Shown here piece by piece: positions 36,084-46,830 of a stretch of DNA of 64,000 nucleotides (positions within the stretch are counted from its first letter, which is position 1; each line of letters opens with the position of its first letter). Origin of the DNA: Polytrichum commune (taxonomy: Eukaryota > Streptophyta > Polytrichopsida > Polytrichales > Polytrichaceae); the NCBI GenBank assembly GCA_950295325.1, contig OX485805.1:6200501-6264500 (forward strand), written 5' to 3'. The notes below the pieces were generated by a model. That model was not told the DNA's origin and made no database searches. It saw only the letters and a list, made by a program, of their open reading frames with translations. A program made the translations under genes and the position numbers.

Positions 36084-37640
36084 CAATGATAATGAAGGCA
36101 ATGAAGAGGATGAGTGTTTCGTTGAACCTTCCACTTTTGCCCCGTGACCAACAAAGGTGCCACAACAAGAGTAGGGTACTTGGTTAGTCATTGATTTTGT
36201 TCATTTGTCTTGCCTTGTAGCCTCACATAACCAACACTTTGGAATTTATAGTCATGGTAGGAAACATGTCACACAACTTGCTCCTTCAAAGGTTTGGAAG
36301 TTGGTTTATGAAGAGTGCATGTAGCTCTACCCATCCTCTCCCTTTGTTGAAGAAACTTTGAAAGATAGATTAGGACAAACCTTGAAGGATCTTAAGGCAT
36401 GTACTAGCAATGACAAGTTCTCCAATAAAGCATCATTGCAATGTACAAAAGTCATAGAAACGTTAAACTATGTGGATGGACATGCCACAAGGTATGTCCT
36501 CAAAAGAAAGCAATCCATTATTGATAGATGCTCTACTAGCCAAAGTTTCATAGGCGTAGAGTCCATTAATCCCTCTTCTCTTTTCAAGATTCCTCACCCA
36601 AGAGTAGAAAATGTCCAATAGACAAACCTCTTACTAAATCGGAGATGCTTGCGACCCAATCAAAGTCATTCTAGGAGTGGGCACTGGCAAAAATGTAGAA
36701 AACCACGTGCAAGAAAATGTAGGGTAGATTTTATTCAAGACACATATTTTTCACATTTTTATTAGATATACAATAGTATTTTCTCAATGTGAATTTGGGA
36801 ATTATATATAATGTACATTGTGGTTTAATTTGTGGTATTGTTTTTTAATTTAGATGTAAAGTAGCATATATAGAATTAATTTTAGATTTGTATTTATAGG
36901 TTCAACATAAATCAACTGCCATTGGAGCAGAAATAGGCAAAATGTATGTGAACATGTGGATGGATTTGTTGAAACGGTCGTTTTTGGATGAAAAGTATTA
37001 TCATCAACAATGGAAGGGTTGGATGGCTTATTTAGGGTTTCCTAAGGGGTTCCAAAACCATACACAATATGCTAAAGTTTATAATATGATGGTTGTATGT
37101 GTGTATTTTGCTGAGGAATATATGTGCAGTGTAATATACGTATAGTGTATTGTATGCGTAATGTATGTGCAGATTGTTCATTTGAGATTTCTACTACTTA
37201 TAAATAAGATAAGGTGATTATAATTATGCGAATTTAAAATTTATATATAATGATAAGGTGTTAGAAAGTACCATCCAATAGAAATTTACCTACTAATAAG
37301 GTAGAAAATATTTAACGAAGGAAGGTAAATACCCCCACCCCCCCCCCCCCCATTAAATAGGGGGTTCTCACATGTGTATACATAAATCAAGTGTAGGTGC
37401 ACCCTCTGTGAAGTCATTCGTAACAATCACAAAACACTTGACAAATGACTCTACCAAGGAAGAGTTCATGATTGCAAAGGTGGAGAAAAGACGCATTAAG
37501 GCTCAAGCTAATCTAGCTAGGTTGGATTCAGAGAAGGCTAGAGTAGACTTTATAAGTGAGAAAATGATATCTCAAAAGTAAAGAACTTGGAGAAAGCTAG
37601 AGATTTAGGGACTACATCCGATGTTACTTTTCAAAGGATG
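36084..37640 (+). pseudogene. Transposon accessory-type ORF remnant, interrupted by MITE M3
   Basis: Coding-like pieces at about 36084-36650 and 37411-37640 join in frame across the M3 insertion. They include ITKHLTNDSTKEEFMIAKVE and a Lys/Glu/Ala-rich possible coiled coil with KRRIKAQANLARL and SEKARVDFISEKM. At least one frameshift and several stops are present. It converges on the PIF/Harbinger transposase remnant downstream. Such elements usually encode a second, Myb-like protein, so this could be that partner, but no Myb motif is clear. Confidence 0.4.
36671..37410. mobile_element. MITE M3, hAT-type, 740 bp
   Basis: A perfect 8-bp duplication AAGTCATT (36663-36670 and 37411-37418) flanks it. 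The left end GTGGGCACTGGCAAAAATG and subterminal CACGTGC..TAGGGT match M2. The right part has a C run then ATTAAATAGG, as in M2. M3 is longer than M1 and M2 and its termini are more diverged. Confidence 0.8.
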
Positions 37641-38099
37641 TGCAAGGCTAGGGAGTTTTTATGTTTTTGACGTTTCAAAGTATTTGCACATGTGCTTTGT
37701 ATTTTATGAATAAATTGCATTCCTCAAGGTGACTACTTGCAACCATGTGTGATGTTCTCTCCCTATTTGTTCTTTGATTGCATCATTTAGTTTGATTGAT
37801 TATATCTTGTGTGAAGTGTTGCCCATGCATGTGTGCTAATTATTTTTGCATATACTTGCATTGTTGTGGTCCATGGTCACATTGCAACGTATAGGTTGAT
37901 TGTTAGGGATGGATGGTTACATAACATGGATGAACACTCTTGCAACATGATCATGCATAAGGGATGGAATCAAGAACCAATCATACGACATTCTTGCTCA
38001 CAAAGACACATATTCATGTAATACAAGACTGAAGTACTTCATAAAGGAACTTGATTGTCATTTTCATGTCCCATATATATGAACAAAGGGTTATACCTA
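37641..38099. other. Spacer, nothing recognised
   Basis: Lies between two convergent transposon-type coding remnants. It may belong to the same element. Confidence 0.35.
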
Positions 38100-38685
38100 T
38101 TACAAGCATTGTAGCCTCATACCCGAACCCAACACTTGGTCTAGAGGTTGAACCAACTTCAACCTACTTAAGCCCAACCCCATGAACCAACTTTTCCCAA
38201 TCATAGGTCCCATCCCAACCACCATCATCCTTGCCATTACACTCAAGAACGGTGTAAGTGAAGTCCATACATCTTTCATGCAAGTAGTTTGTGAGGTAGC
38301 ACGTTGCCATAAATAAAGGAACATACTTAACCTTATGGAATCAAAACACTTCACAAGGCTTCTCCATTTATGTTTTAAGCTACCTTTGCCCCACTTATCC
38401 TTGCTCTAAAAAATGCATGCATTTTATTAAATACACTAATAGCATCATTGTCAACATTCTCGGGGACCTCATGGCGTCCTAGTCTATGAAGTATGTATTG
38501 ATCCACGCCTTGGTATCCAAGGCACCCGAACACATATTCAAAATAGTCGTATGTGTGCGTAAAGTATGCTCTTGTGAGGCCAAACCCACCACCCTTAAGC
38601 GTCCTAGTCCGGGTGATGGTCTTGAGAATCACATGTAGTGTATGTAGCGTGAAAATTGATCTCTTCACATCCTTAAGCATTCATG

Positions 38686-38859
38686 TCATTGTGAATCACT
38701 TTGTTTATTAGAAGTAGCCTCTTGGCTCGTGGTCGCGTTGGCCTTTTCTAGGGTCCAACCGGCGGCCTTGGCAACACAAGCTCTCAAGGATATTCCCCCT
38801 TGGCCTTTGATTATCCTTTCCTTCACATTACCCTTGCTAGAGTCTTCCACTTTATCCAT
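38686..38859 (-). CDS. LTR-borne short ORF, KAAGWTLEK family, copy C (57 aa)
   Basis: Intact from ATG 38859 to TGA. The N-terminus MDKVEDSSKGN is followed by a basic stretch, then GISLRACVAKAAGWTLEKAN and a T/S/Q-rich tail. It differs from copies A and B at many third codon positions while keeping the core. The family is unknown to me. Confidence 0.6.
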   Translation of the reverse strand: MDKVEDSSKGNVKERIIKGQGGISLRACVAKAAGWTLEKANATTSQEATSNKQSDSQ

Positions 38860-38895
38860 TTTTTATAAGTGATTGAGTTTTACCAAAAAGGACGT

Positions 38896-38913
38896 AAGTG
38901 TTGAAAAACACTC
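38896..38913 (-). other. Conserved stem-loop, LTR C
   Basis: Plus-strand AAGTGTT, loop GAAA, AACACTC; six of seven pairs hold. It lies 36 bp upstream of the ORF start, the same spacing as in copies A and B. Confidence 0.75.
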
Positions 38914-39149
38914 CCTCAATGGTTAATCACAATTACAATTGCCTTTGAGGCCACACGTGATTCTAGATAAACTAATGCTTTAACTACTTGGCTTGCACTA
39001 CAAAGTCTAAACACCTAATGTAATGGTTTCTAGAAATACTAATGTATGGTTATTTAGGACTAGCCTTGACTAGCTTCTCATGTTAATCCGATGTGGTTAG
39101 GCTCCCCAAATAACCAGCCTTTAATGCCTTCTCACATCAATCCCCTTTC

Positions 39150-39475
39150 GGGCAGACCAAGGCTTAGCCTCAACCGAAATCACCCAGTCTCGCAGCTCCA
39201 GCGCTTAGCCTCAGCCGAAATCCCATAGTCCAGCAGACCAGGGCTTAGCCTCAACCGAATTCACCCCAGTCCCGCAGCTCCAGGGCTTAGCCTCAACCGA
39301 AACCACCACAGTCCAACAGACCAGGGCTTAGCCTCAACCGAAATCCCATAGTCCGCAGCTCCAAGGCTTAGCCTCAACCGAAACCACCACAGTCCAGCAG
39401 ACCAGGGCTTAGCCTCAACCGAAATCCCACAGTCCGCAGCTCCAGGGCTTAGCCTCAACCCAGGCTCAATCGAGC
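39150..39475 (-). repeat. Minisatellite in LTR C, 8 units of about 40 bp
   Basis: Plus-strand unit GGGCTTAGCCTCAACCGAAA with alternating spacers (CCCATAGTCCGCAGCTCCA or CACCACAGTCCAGCAGACCA). Anchors fall near 39163, 39206, 39243, 39286, 39326, 39367, 39407 and 39447. Confidence 0.9.
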
Positions 39476-41037
39476 CGAACTAAATTCACCATAACCACCT
39501 AATCACCTAATTGCTCAAAGGCCCACATGCGAGCCTTTTAGCTACACACTTAAATGTAATCCCCTCAAGATGCTTAATCGGACAATTGCTAACTCTTTTA
39601 TTCTTCGGCTAATAAGCTAACTAATTACCTAACATCATCAACTAATCCACACACGTGGCCCAAAGCTCTAAGAGCTCACCTCTCTTGAGAGGACTTAAGA
39701 GGGAGAGCTTAACTAATTAACTCCACTAAAACTAATAACCTACACACGTGGCTCAAGCTCTTAAGAGCTTGCTCCCTTGAGAGCGCTTGATGGAGAGAGA
39801 GAAAAATAAGAGAGAAACCACCTTAAGTAGTAAAGAGGGAGAGAGGGAGAGAGGGAGAGAGGGAGAGAAAGGTAAGGATAGGGTGAGAGGATTAGCACCT
39901 CCAATCACAATCCCTTAACCTTCACCTCTAAAGTAGGGACTAGTCCCCTTCCACCAAGCTTCCTTCTTCCTAAACTAACAAGGTGGATCCAAAAGTGGGC
40001 ATTTAACCCGCGGATCTCACCTTGCTTCACCTTACCCCCTACTCACATTATCAAGGCATACTCTTATTGAATTCAACCTTGAAATAATCACACAACACAT
40101 TCTAAAGCCTAAACTTAAATCCAAACCACACTTCACTCTTTTTATGTTTTGTGAATAATCATAACACATCAAAGTCAAACTAAAATTGGTTTCGAAGAGT
40201 TAATCACCACATGTGGGCACCATTTTGGGCTCACAGCTCTCCAATTACTATTCAACTCAGAAGATTGCATAAAAATCACATCATGGTATGACCCTGGATA
40301 TCAAGGGTCCACATAAATAAATCAACAAACCATGGATATATATATATAAGTCCATTAAAAACCCCAAATGGTTAGGATCCACGTAAGGACGTCTAATATT
40401 GACTAGGGTACCATCCACAAACCTAATACAACCTTTGAATGAGGGCAATTGCTCCCCTAACTCCTTTTTGCATAGTTGTCAGGCCATTCAATCTCGTGGG
40501 TTAAAGCCTCATTCACACATGATGCCACAAATATTGCATCATCATTAAGTCCACTTTTAGCCCAACTCCAGTCCAAGGCATCTAACATTGCATTGTTGTT
40601 ATGTTTTCAAAACACAAGCACTGAAAGGAACCTCTGTTGGGGTCATAATTTATAGGGTCGCCCCCTGTACCCCAAAGTTCACCCGTGGTCTGGGCATGTG
40701 AAGCAACTGTAGGACACACATCAAGACACAAGCCCTCAAACTCGTCAAGCGTAAAGTTAGTTTGATGCTTGACTTGTGCATGTGTCACCCTCATGCTTGC
40801 CGATTGATCACAAACACCCTCTGCAAGGTTGAGAGACAGTTGACCACCTCACTCTAGCTCATTTGAATTGAAAATATTGGATGAATTGCTAGCAGGCAAT
40901 GCCAATGAAAGGAAGATAAGAATATCTTGATCGCATTCACCCGACATCTCTTCATCACTACTAGATGAGCTTAAAAACATGGTCGTCAAAGAAGAATGCA
41001 ACAAACTCTCATCATTATTTGATGATGAGGAGCTCAT

Positions 41038-41644
41038 ATTGAATTGTAGAGAGAGATGCAAAGAGACACAAAGAAAAAACAATATAGAGGAAGGCAACAT
41101 GCACAATTATGGGAGCTAGGTAAAGTACAATTGAATGGATTTTGCTACAATTATGGAAGGAGAAATGTTGTTGGTGCATGTATGTACCAATTATGCATAG
41201 AGTATTAAGATTATCCCTAAACTCAAGGAAAGGGTTACGAACATGAGGTTGGGAACTAGGAACATGAGGTTTGGGATGGTGAACAATACGAAGGGGTGGG
41301 AACATGGAAACTTGATCCTTGTGAACACAAATGATGGGTTTGGGTATGCGTCAAAGCTAGGAATGTTGAAGTCCGGGCTTGGGAACACTACTGTTGAGGC
41401 TTGGGAACGTGGACAACTTGGGAACAATGATGAAGGGGTTGGCTTGCTGCTAACATCCATTGACAACCACCATACATTTTGGGAACTTAGCACTTCAAGT
41501 AACAACATAATCTATGGGATGAGCGCCCCCTAAACCAACAACCCAATTGCTTTCCTATATGGATATGCCTTTATCCGGCCAACTGGAGTCCTAACCTTTA
41601 ATGACTAGGGCTAGTAACTAAGGTTAAAGGGTCAAATACTCGGC
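41038..41644. other. Spacer upstream of the Harbinger remnant, no gene recognised
   Basis: The plus-strand frame 41243-41533 is open for 96 codons but rich in short direct repeats (GGGAACATG, GAACAATGA) and unlike a known family. Confidence 0.4.
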
Positions 41645-42354
41645 CAAACTGTGAGCCCAAAATGGTGCCCACATGTGGTGATTAACTCTTCGAAACCAAT
41701 TTTAGTTTGACTTTGATGTGTTATGACTATTCACAAAACATAAAAAGAGTGAAGTGTGGTGTGGATTTGAGTTTAGGCATTAGAATGTGTTGTGTAGTTA
41801 TTTCAAGGTTTGATTTCAATAAGAGGATGCCTTGATTATGTGAGTAAAGGGTAAGGTGAGGCAAGGTGAGCTCTGCGGGTTAAATGCCCACTTTTGGATC
41901 CACCTTGATAGTTTAGGAAGAAGGAAGCTTGGTGGAAGGGGATTAGTCCCTACTTTGAAGGTGAAGGTTAAGGGATTGTGATTGGAGGTGCTAATCCTCC
42001 CACCCTATCCTCACCTCTCTCTCCCTCTCTCCCTCTCTCCCTCTTTGCTACTTAAGGTGTTCTTTCTCTCATTTGCAACTCTCTCCATCAAGCGCTCTCA
42101 AGGGGAGCAAGCTCTTAAAGAGCTTGAGCACGTGTGTGTGACATTAGTTTTTAGTAGAGTTGATTAATTAAGCTCTCTCTCAAGGCCCCAAGTGAGGGAG
42201 CTCTTGAGCTTAAGGTTGCATGTAGTGATTAGGTGTTAGTTATTTAAAGTAGTGTGTTAGATTAGCGCATGACTTAGCATCAAAAGAAAGAAAAGAGAGG
42301 AAGAATTAGAACCTTGATGATGGGATGGGAGAGGTTGTATTAAGGGTAGCCAAG

Positions 42355-42755
42355 ACTAAGGTGAGGAGCGACTGTTGGAGGGATTCGGCTGGGCCTAAGG
42401 CCAACCAGCTTAGCTGCTGGACTAAGGTGAGGAGCGACTACTGGAGGGATTCGGCTGGGCCTAAGGCCAACCAACTTAGTTGCTGGACTAAGGTGAGGAG
42501 CGACTGCTGGAGGGATTCGGCTGGGCCTAAGGCCAACCAGCTTAGCTGCTGGACTAAGGTGAGGATTTAACTGCTGGAGGGATTCGGCTGGACCTAAGGC
42601 CAACCAGCTTAGCTGCTGGACTAAGGTGAGGATTTACCTGCTGGAGGGATTCGGCTGGGCCTAAGGCCTCACCCGCTTAGCTACTGGACTAAGGTGAGGA
42701 GCGACTGCTGGAGGGATTCGGCTAGGGCCTAAGGCCTAAGAAGCTTGGCTGCGGG
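42355..42755 (+). repeat. Minisatellite in LTR B, 6 units of 66 bp
   Basis: The unit is GACTAAGGTGAGGAGCGACT, GCTGGAGGGATTCGGCTGGG and CCTAAGGCCAACCAGCTTAG plus a short linker. Units start near 42355, 42420, 42486, 42552, 42618 and 42686. As 66 is a multiple of three, frames stay open on both strands. These are repeat artefacts, not genes. Confidence 0.92.
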
Positions 42756-42958
42756 AAGATAATTTGGCTTGGGCCTAAGTATTTCATTACCTCTAATTAG
42801 TCAAACTACTAGGGGGGTTGTAGTTAGGATAATCCTTTTAGGATTGATAGACCATGATAGATTATTGCATGCCATCTTGGCTTTAGGTAGAGTTGGATTT
42901 ACTAGGAAAGTAGAAGTGTGTGGGACTTTCAAATGTGTGGATGGTTACCCATTGAAGC

Positions 42959-42976
42959 AAGTGTTTTTAAACACTC
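42959..42976 (+). other. Conserved stem-loop, LTR B
   Basis: AAGTGTT, loop TTTA, AACACTC; six pairs plus an A-C mismatch at the base. It lies 35 bp upstream of the short ORF. Confidence 0.72.
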
Positions 42977-43011
42977 GTACCTTTGGTTGGAATATAATAC
43001 GTGCACAATCA

Positions 43012-43185
43012 ATGGGAACTGTGGAGGATCCTAGCAAGGACAAGATAAAGGAAGTAAAAATCAAGAAGTCTAGAGGGATCTCTTTAAGGGCATGCGTGGC
43101 CAAGGCCGCGGGTTGGACCCTTGAAAAATCGAATTCCACTACGAGCAACGATGCTCACAATAATAAAGCAAAGGAGTTAAGATGA
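43012..43185 (+). CDS. LTR-borne short ORF, KAAGWTLEK family, copy B (57 aa)
   Basis: Begins MGTVEDPSKDKIKEVKIKK, then the core LRACVAKAAGWTLEKSNSTT, a polar tail and a final ELR before TGA. The upstream frame is open back to 42769 but is not conserved with other copies, so ATG 43012 was chosen. Intact. Confidence 0.6.
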   Translation: MGTVEDPSKDKIKEVKIKKSRGISLRACVAKAAGWTLEKSNSTTSNDAHNNKAKELR

Positions 43186-43746
43186 AGTTAGTGCCTTGAA
43201 CATGAGAGCCATATAGCAATTCATGTTATGGTATTAGGAATTGAATGTGATTCTCAAAGCCATCACCCGGACTAGGACGCCTAAGGGTGGTGGATTTGGC
43301 CTCACACAAACCCCCTATTAGTTAGTGGATAACTCTAATAACTGCTAGTTTTTTAAATAATTCTTGCAAACAACAAGATCAAGTAATTGCATGACCTCAT
43401 TGTAGGTGTAGGTTAGAGCGTTAATGTGAATTTTATCATTGTCGTCATCAACCTTGTATAGAAATAGGAACACACAATGCACCCATTCCCCTTTGTTTAC
43501 CAAATCCACAAATGACATTTTGGTTAAGTTTGGGTATGTGCATTGTGAGATATTAATTATGGAAACTCAATATGAGTACTTCCTTTGCAACAATTTGATG
43601 ACAACTCCAACAACATTGTATCCATCTTTGAGACCAACACTCTCCCATTTTTGTGATTTGGTGCAGGTGTTGATGGATTGTGCCACACTATCTTGGGATT
43701 ATGTGAACCCTTTGAATGGTCCACCACTCCGCGGGATCACTTTTAG

Positions 43747-46524
43747 TTAGAATGTTAGCATTAAAAGTTAGAATTGATAGGGAATTTAGGAAAAATTAGT
43801 TCATTTAGCATTTAGCCTAGAAGAAAGAAGGTCAAAATGAAACTAAGTAGTGCTAGAAGATAGCAAAGTAGAAAAAATATGCTAGCTAGTAAAAACAACT
43901 AGCTAAGCAAATGTTAGTAGATGCTAGCTAAGCAAATATTAGTAGATGCTAGTTATTAAGCAAATGTTAGTAGATGCTAGCTAAGCAAGTGTTAGTTTAT
44001 TAGTTAGTGTGAGGCACACAAGACTATTGGAGGTGTTTTACGTAAGAAGGTAAAATCGGCGTGAAGAATTTTGAAGACAAAAAAGAAAGAGAGCAAGGGG
44101 GATACTTGCCCACTTGCCCCCTTGCCAACTCGATGGCGGAAAAATTAGAAAGATTTCTAAAGGTTTTTTGTCGGAGCCACCTCGGCGAGAGGGTGGCAAC
44201 CTCAACCGGGAAAACCCCCGAGCCAAAATTTCGGGAAAGGGTTTGAAAAATAGATCCGGTGGAGGAGGGGTCCAACCCTTTTGTGAGAGGGTTTAAAAAC
44301 CCCTCCTTCCACCTTGTAGCTCTCTTTCTTTCTCTAGTTTTTGGGCGAAGCCCTGCTTCAATGTAGTTAGGAAAAAATCCTTTAGCATGTATTCTCAATG
44401 GTCTAAAAGAAAGGCTTGAGAACCTCCTCTACTCTCTCTCTCCTAGTTAGGTTGTGTGTTTATTAACACACCAACAAAATTATTCCTTCTTTTGTAGAGG
44501 TAGGTTGGATGGTAGAGTTTTGAGTAGAGGCATTATAGACCTCATCTGCCAATGCCCTGAAGGCTTAGTTCAAAAGCTAGAACAAGATACTTATCATTTT
44601 TCTCTTAGAGAGATTTCATATAGCTATCCATAGCCGTTTCCCATTTGTGATTTGGTTGAGATGACAATTAGTTATGGATTTTCAAAGATGGAGTAGAAAA
44701 ACTGGGTGGTCTTGTGGGTAGCGGCTGCTGGATCAGACCTGCGAGCCCAATAGGAATTTTAATTCCAAGAAATTATATTTTTCCCAAGTAGAACTTTTGT
44801 GTAGCTTTCCAAAATGGCTTAGAACATTTGATTTGAGCATGATTTGAATTAGATATGAATTGTGCAAGATGGGACACATAGTTTGAGAACTTTTGGTTGA
44901 CTGCTGCATTACAGAGGACCTGCTGGGTTCACTTCGGCTTACCTTTCTAATCACATATTTTTATCAAATACATCTTTTTAATATCTCTCCAGGGTCATAT
45001 AGAACGTTTGATTTGACTAAGATTTGAATTAGATATGAATTGTTGAAGGCGAGATACATAGTTTAAAGCCTTCTTGATTGACTGCTGTGTTACAAGGAGT
45101 CCGCTGAATTTCTATTAGCTTAACCTGCTGATGTCATAATTTTTTCTAGTTAGAGCTTGTTCATAGCTTTCCAATGGTATAAGGAAAGCCTAGATCCAAG
45201 TAGTAAGGAATGTGCTATGAATTTTTGAAGTTAGAAGGTAGATAGGTGGGTTGGAAGGGTCGGTTGAATCGACCTCACACTTCCAACCCTCATAACTTTT
45301 GCATTTCTTATCCGATTAGAGTGATTTTTAGATCATTGGAAAGATAATTTGGTGCACTAAGTATAAATATTATGCTTAGGATTAAATTACAGGGCAGAAT
45401 AACACTTTATATTTTAATTGTTAACTAAGGCACGCTTACTACCAAACTAGTTACAAAGAAGGAGGCAAGGTCGACGCTCGGAAAGTGGAGCAAGGAAGGA
45501 GGTAGCGGCTCGGCCTACATCAAGCCCAAATCAACCGAGGAAAATTGAGGTAAATTAACTAACCTTAAGCCTTCCATTTAGGATTGGAGGGAGCACGGCT
45601 AAGGTACGCATTTCTAAACCCACTCACCTATCTCGTAAGGTCAAGTGGCTTGACCACTTGACCGCCAAGGGAGTACCCAATTCCATTGTTTTCGGGGCCC
45701 TTGGTATGTTTTGTGGTAGTAGCTTCATTTATTAGCAAGTTCCGTGTGTGGTAAGTCGGATTAATCACCGACACGACCACTCTGAATGTTGTTGGTGGAA
45801 AGGTGGGGTTAATGACCCGCGAATCCACTATTATGTTGTTGGCCCCATAGATTGGGAGTAATGGCCCCAATTTATGAAGATTGCGCAACAGGTTGAACCT
45901 ACAGGTCGCCCGTCACCTTGGTCCCATTGAGTTGCATTTCGTGGTCTATCCAGTGTAAACACATTTAACAATCAAAACATACAAAATAAATCGTAAACCC
46001 TTGTTGGCAAGAGACCCGAGGTAAGGGATGATGCCTAATATGTTAATGTAGTAAGTTAGGACGTGCAAACAAAAGTAAGTAATTAAGAAGGAATTTGTGT
46101 GAAGGGTGGGACTTAGGCCAAGTTCCCCCGCTTAGAAAACTAAATAGAACTAAATAAAGAAATAGGAAGAATTGAATGGTCCATCAAATTGTCGTTATTC
46201 CGTTCGTTGAGTTAGGGTGGTATGAGTCACACCCGGTTGGGTGTATCAGAACCATCCCAATTCACAAATTAGGATTGCCTTGGTCTCAAGGTTGGTGCGT
46301 CTGCGCGTAGAATAGGTTGTAGGTTAAGGTTAGAACTAGATATGAAATTGGTTAGTGGAGTTTAGAGCCACACTAGTAAAAAACTAAGGCCTAACCTCCG
46401 GAGGTACTACGACGCATATTTAATCTCCCTTAAAAATCTAACTACTCACGTTATACACCTATCATCCGGGTTCGGCTTGGGCGCCTGCAAATGCAGGCCA
46501 CCTTCACCGAAGGGCTTGTGTGAT
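43747..46524. mobile_element. 2.8-kb insert of unknown class with 8-bp direct repeats
   Basis: Flanked by ACTTTTAG at 43739-43746 and 46525-46532. Ends are TTAGAATGTTAGC and GGGCTTGTGTGAT, with no clear inverted repeat. Inside are AGCTAAGCAAATGTTAGTAGATGCT-type repeats (about 43895-44000), TTTAAAAACCCC-type promoter-like sequence near 44290 and a 178-bp tandem repeat. No coding region was recognised. Confidence 0.5.
44540..45190 (+). repeat. Tandem repeat of about 178 bp, four degenerate units
   Basis: Shared blocks are CTGCTG.ATTACA..GGACC, a T-rich part, AGAACRTTTGATTTGA, GATTTGAATTAGATATGAATTG and ACACATAGTTT. Unit anchors fall near 44548, 44726, 44904 and 45082. The two inner units are clearest. 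Confidence 0.75.
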
Positions 46525-46830
46525 ACTTTTAGGCTCCCTCGAAAGGGGGTGGCCCAAAAGTACCACAGATTATCTTGGAATATTTGGATGTTACGTGGAA
46601 ATCCAGGTTTAAAGGCACAATTGCATCTCAAACTTATTACTTTGTGTGTATTCCTTGCGAATTCCTCATCAATGCATGTGTCCAATTTTAAACATTTTAT
46701 CAAAAGCAAAAGGAGACCATGGTTGATGATTGGAGTGTGTTGCATTTGTTTTGAGGATGCAATCGGGAGGTTTTGCAATTTACTTCAAAATTGTGAGTTT
46801 AACAACTATATTCAAATTCATTTGTAAGTC

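Larger units (their letters stand above)
38573..40235 (-). mobile_element. Solo LTR C
   Basis: The 1663-bp element has a perfect duplication GCTCT (38568-38572 and 40236-40240). Minus-strand ends are TGTGAGCCCAAAATGG and GGCCTCACA. It has the whole landmark set, including the stem-loop and an intact short ORF. It inserted into the PIF/Harbinger transposase pseudogene. Confidence 0.93.
38100..41037 (-). pseudogene. PIF/Harbinger transposase pseudogene split by LTR C
   Basis: Reading leftwards from ATG 41037: a Ser-rich N-terminus, a stop at 40849-40851, FTLDEFEGLCLDV..HAQTTGE, then SWAKSGLNDDAIFVASCVNE and EIEWPDNY. FVDGT followed by LVNIRRPYVDPNH (about 40410) carries the first catalytic Asp. 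PGSYHDV (about 40275) carries the second. LTR C (38573-40235) interrupts next. Removing it and one GCTCT copy rejoins NWRAYFTHTYDYFEY in frame, then LGYQGV and FNKMHAFFRAR. A 1-bp shift gives KWGKGSLKHKWRSL, where the family normally has an EWG motif carrying the third catalytic Glu, so that residue reads Lys. This is DDE_Tnp_4 (HARBI1-type) by motif order. Several stops and shifts show it is dead. Confidence 0.85.
41650..43306 (+). mobile_element. Solo LTR B
   Basis: The 1657-bp element has a perfect duplication CAAAC (41645-41649 and 43307-43311). Ends are TGTGAGCCCAAAATGG and GGCCTCACA. It is closely related to LTR A in its first 450 bp. It carries its own minisatellite, stem-loop and intact short ORF. 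Confidence 0.93.
43312..46830. pseudogene. Unidentified coding-like region split by a 2.8-kb insert
   Basis: Segments 43312-43746 and 46525-46830 join in frame on both strands when the insert and one ACTTTTAG are removed. The plus reading is open for about 200 codons, including LRGITFRLPRKGVAQKYH across the junction. The minus reading has two stops but looks more protein-like at its end (SFVDLVNKGEWVHCVFLFLY and INALTYTYNEVMQLLDLV). I cannot decide the strand or family. Confidence 0.4.

Noticed and set aside
42325-42603. ORFs on both strands in LTR B
   Set aside because: The 66-bp minisatellite is a multiple of three and stays open on both strands.
28835-43306. Helitron or TIR DNA-transposon interpretation of the TGTGAG..CTCACA elements
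   Set aside because: The inverted ends are only about 6-9 bp and the target duplications are 5 bp, which fits LTR ends. Ginger-type elements remain a remote alternative.
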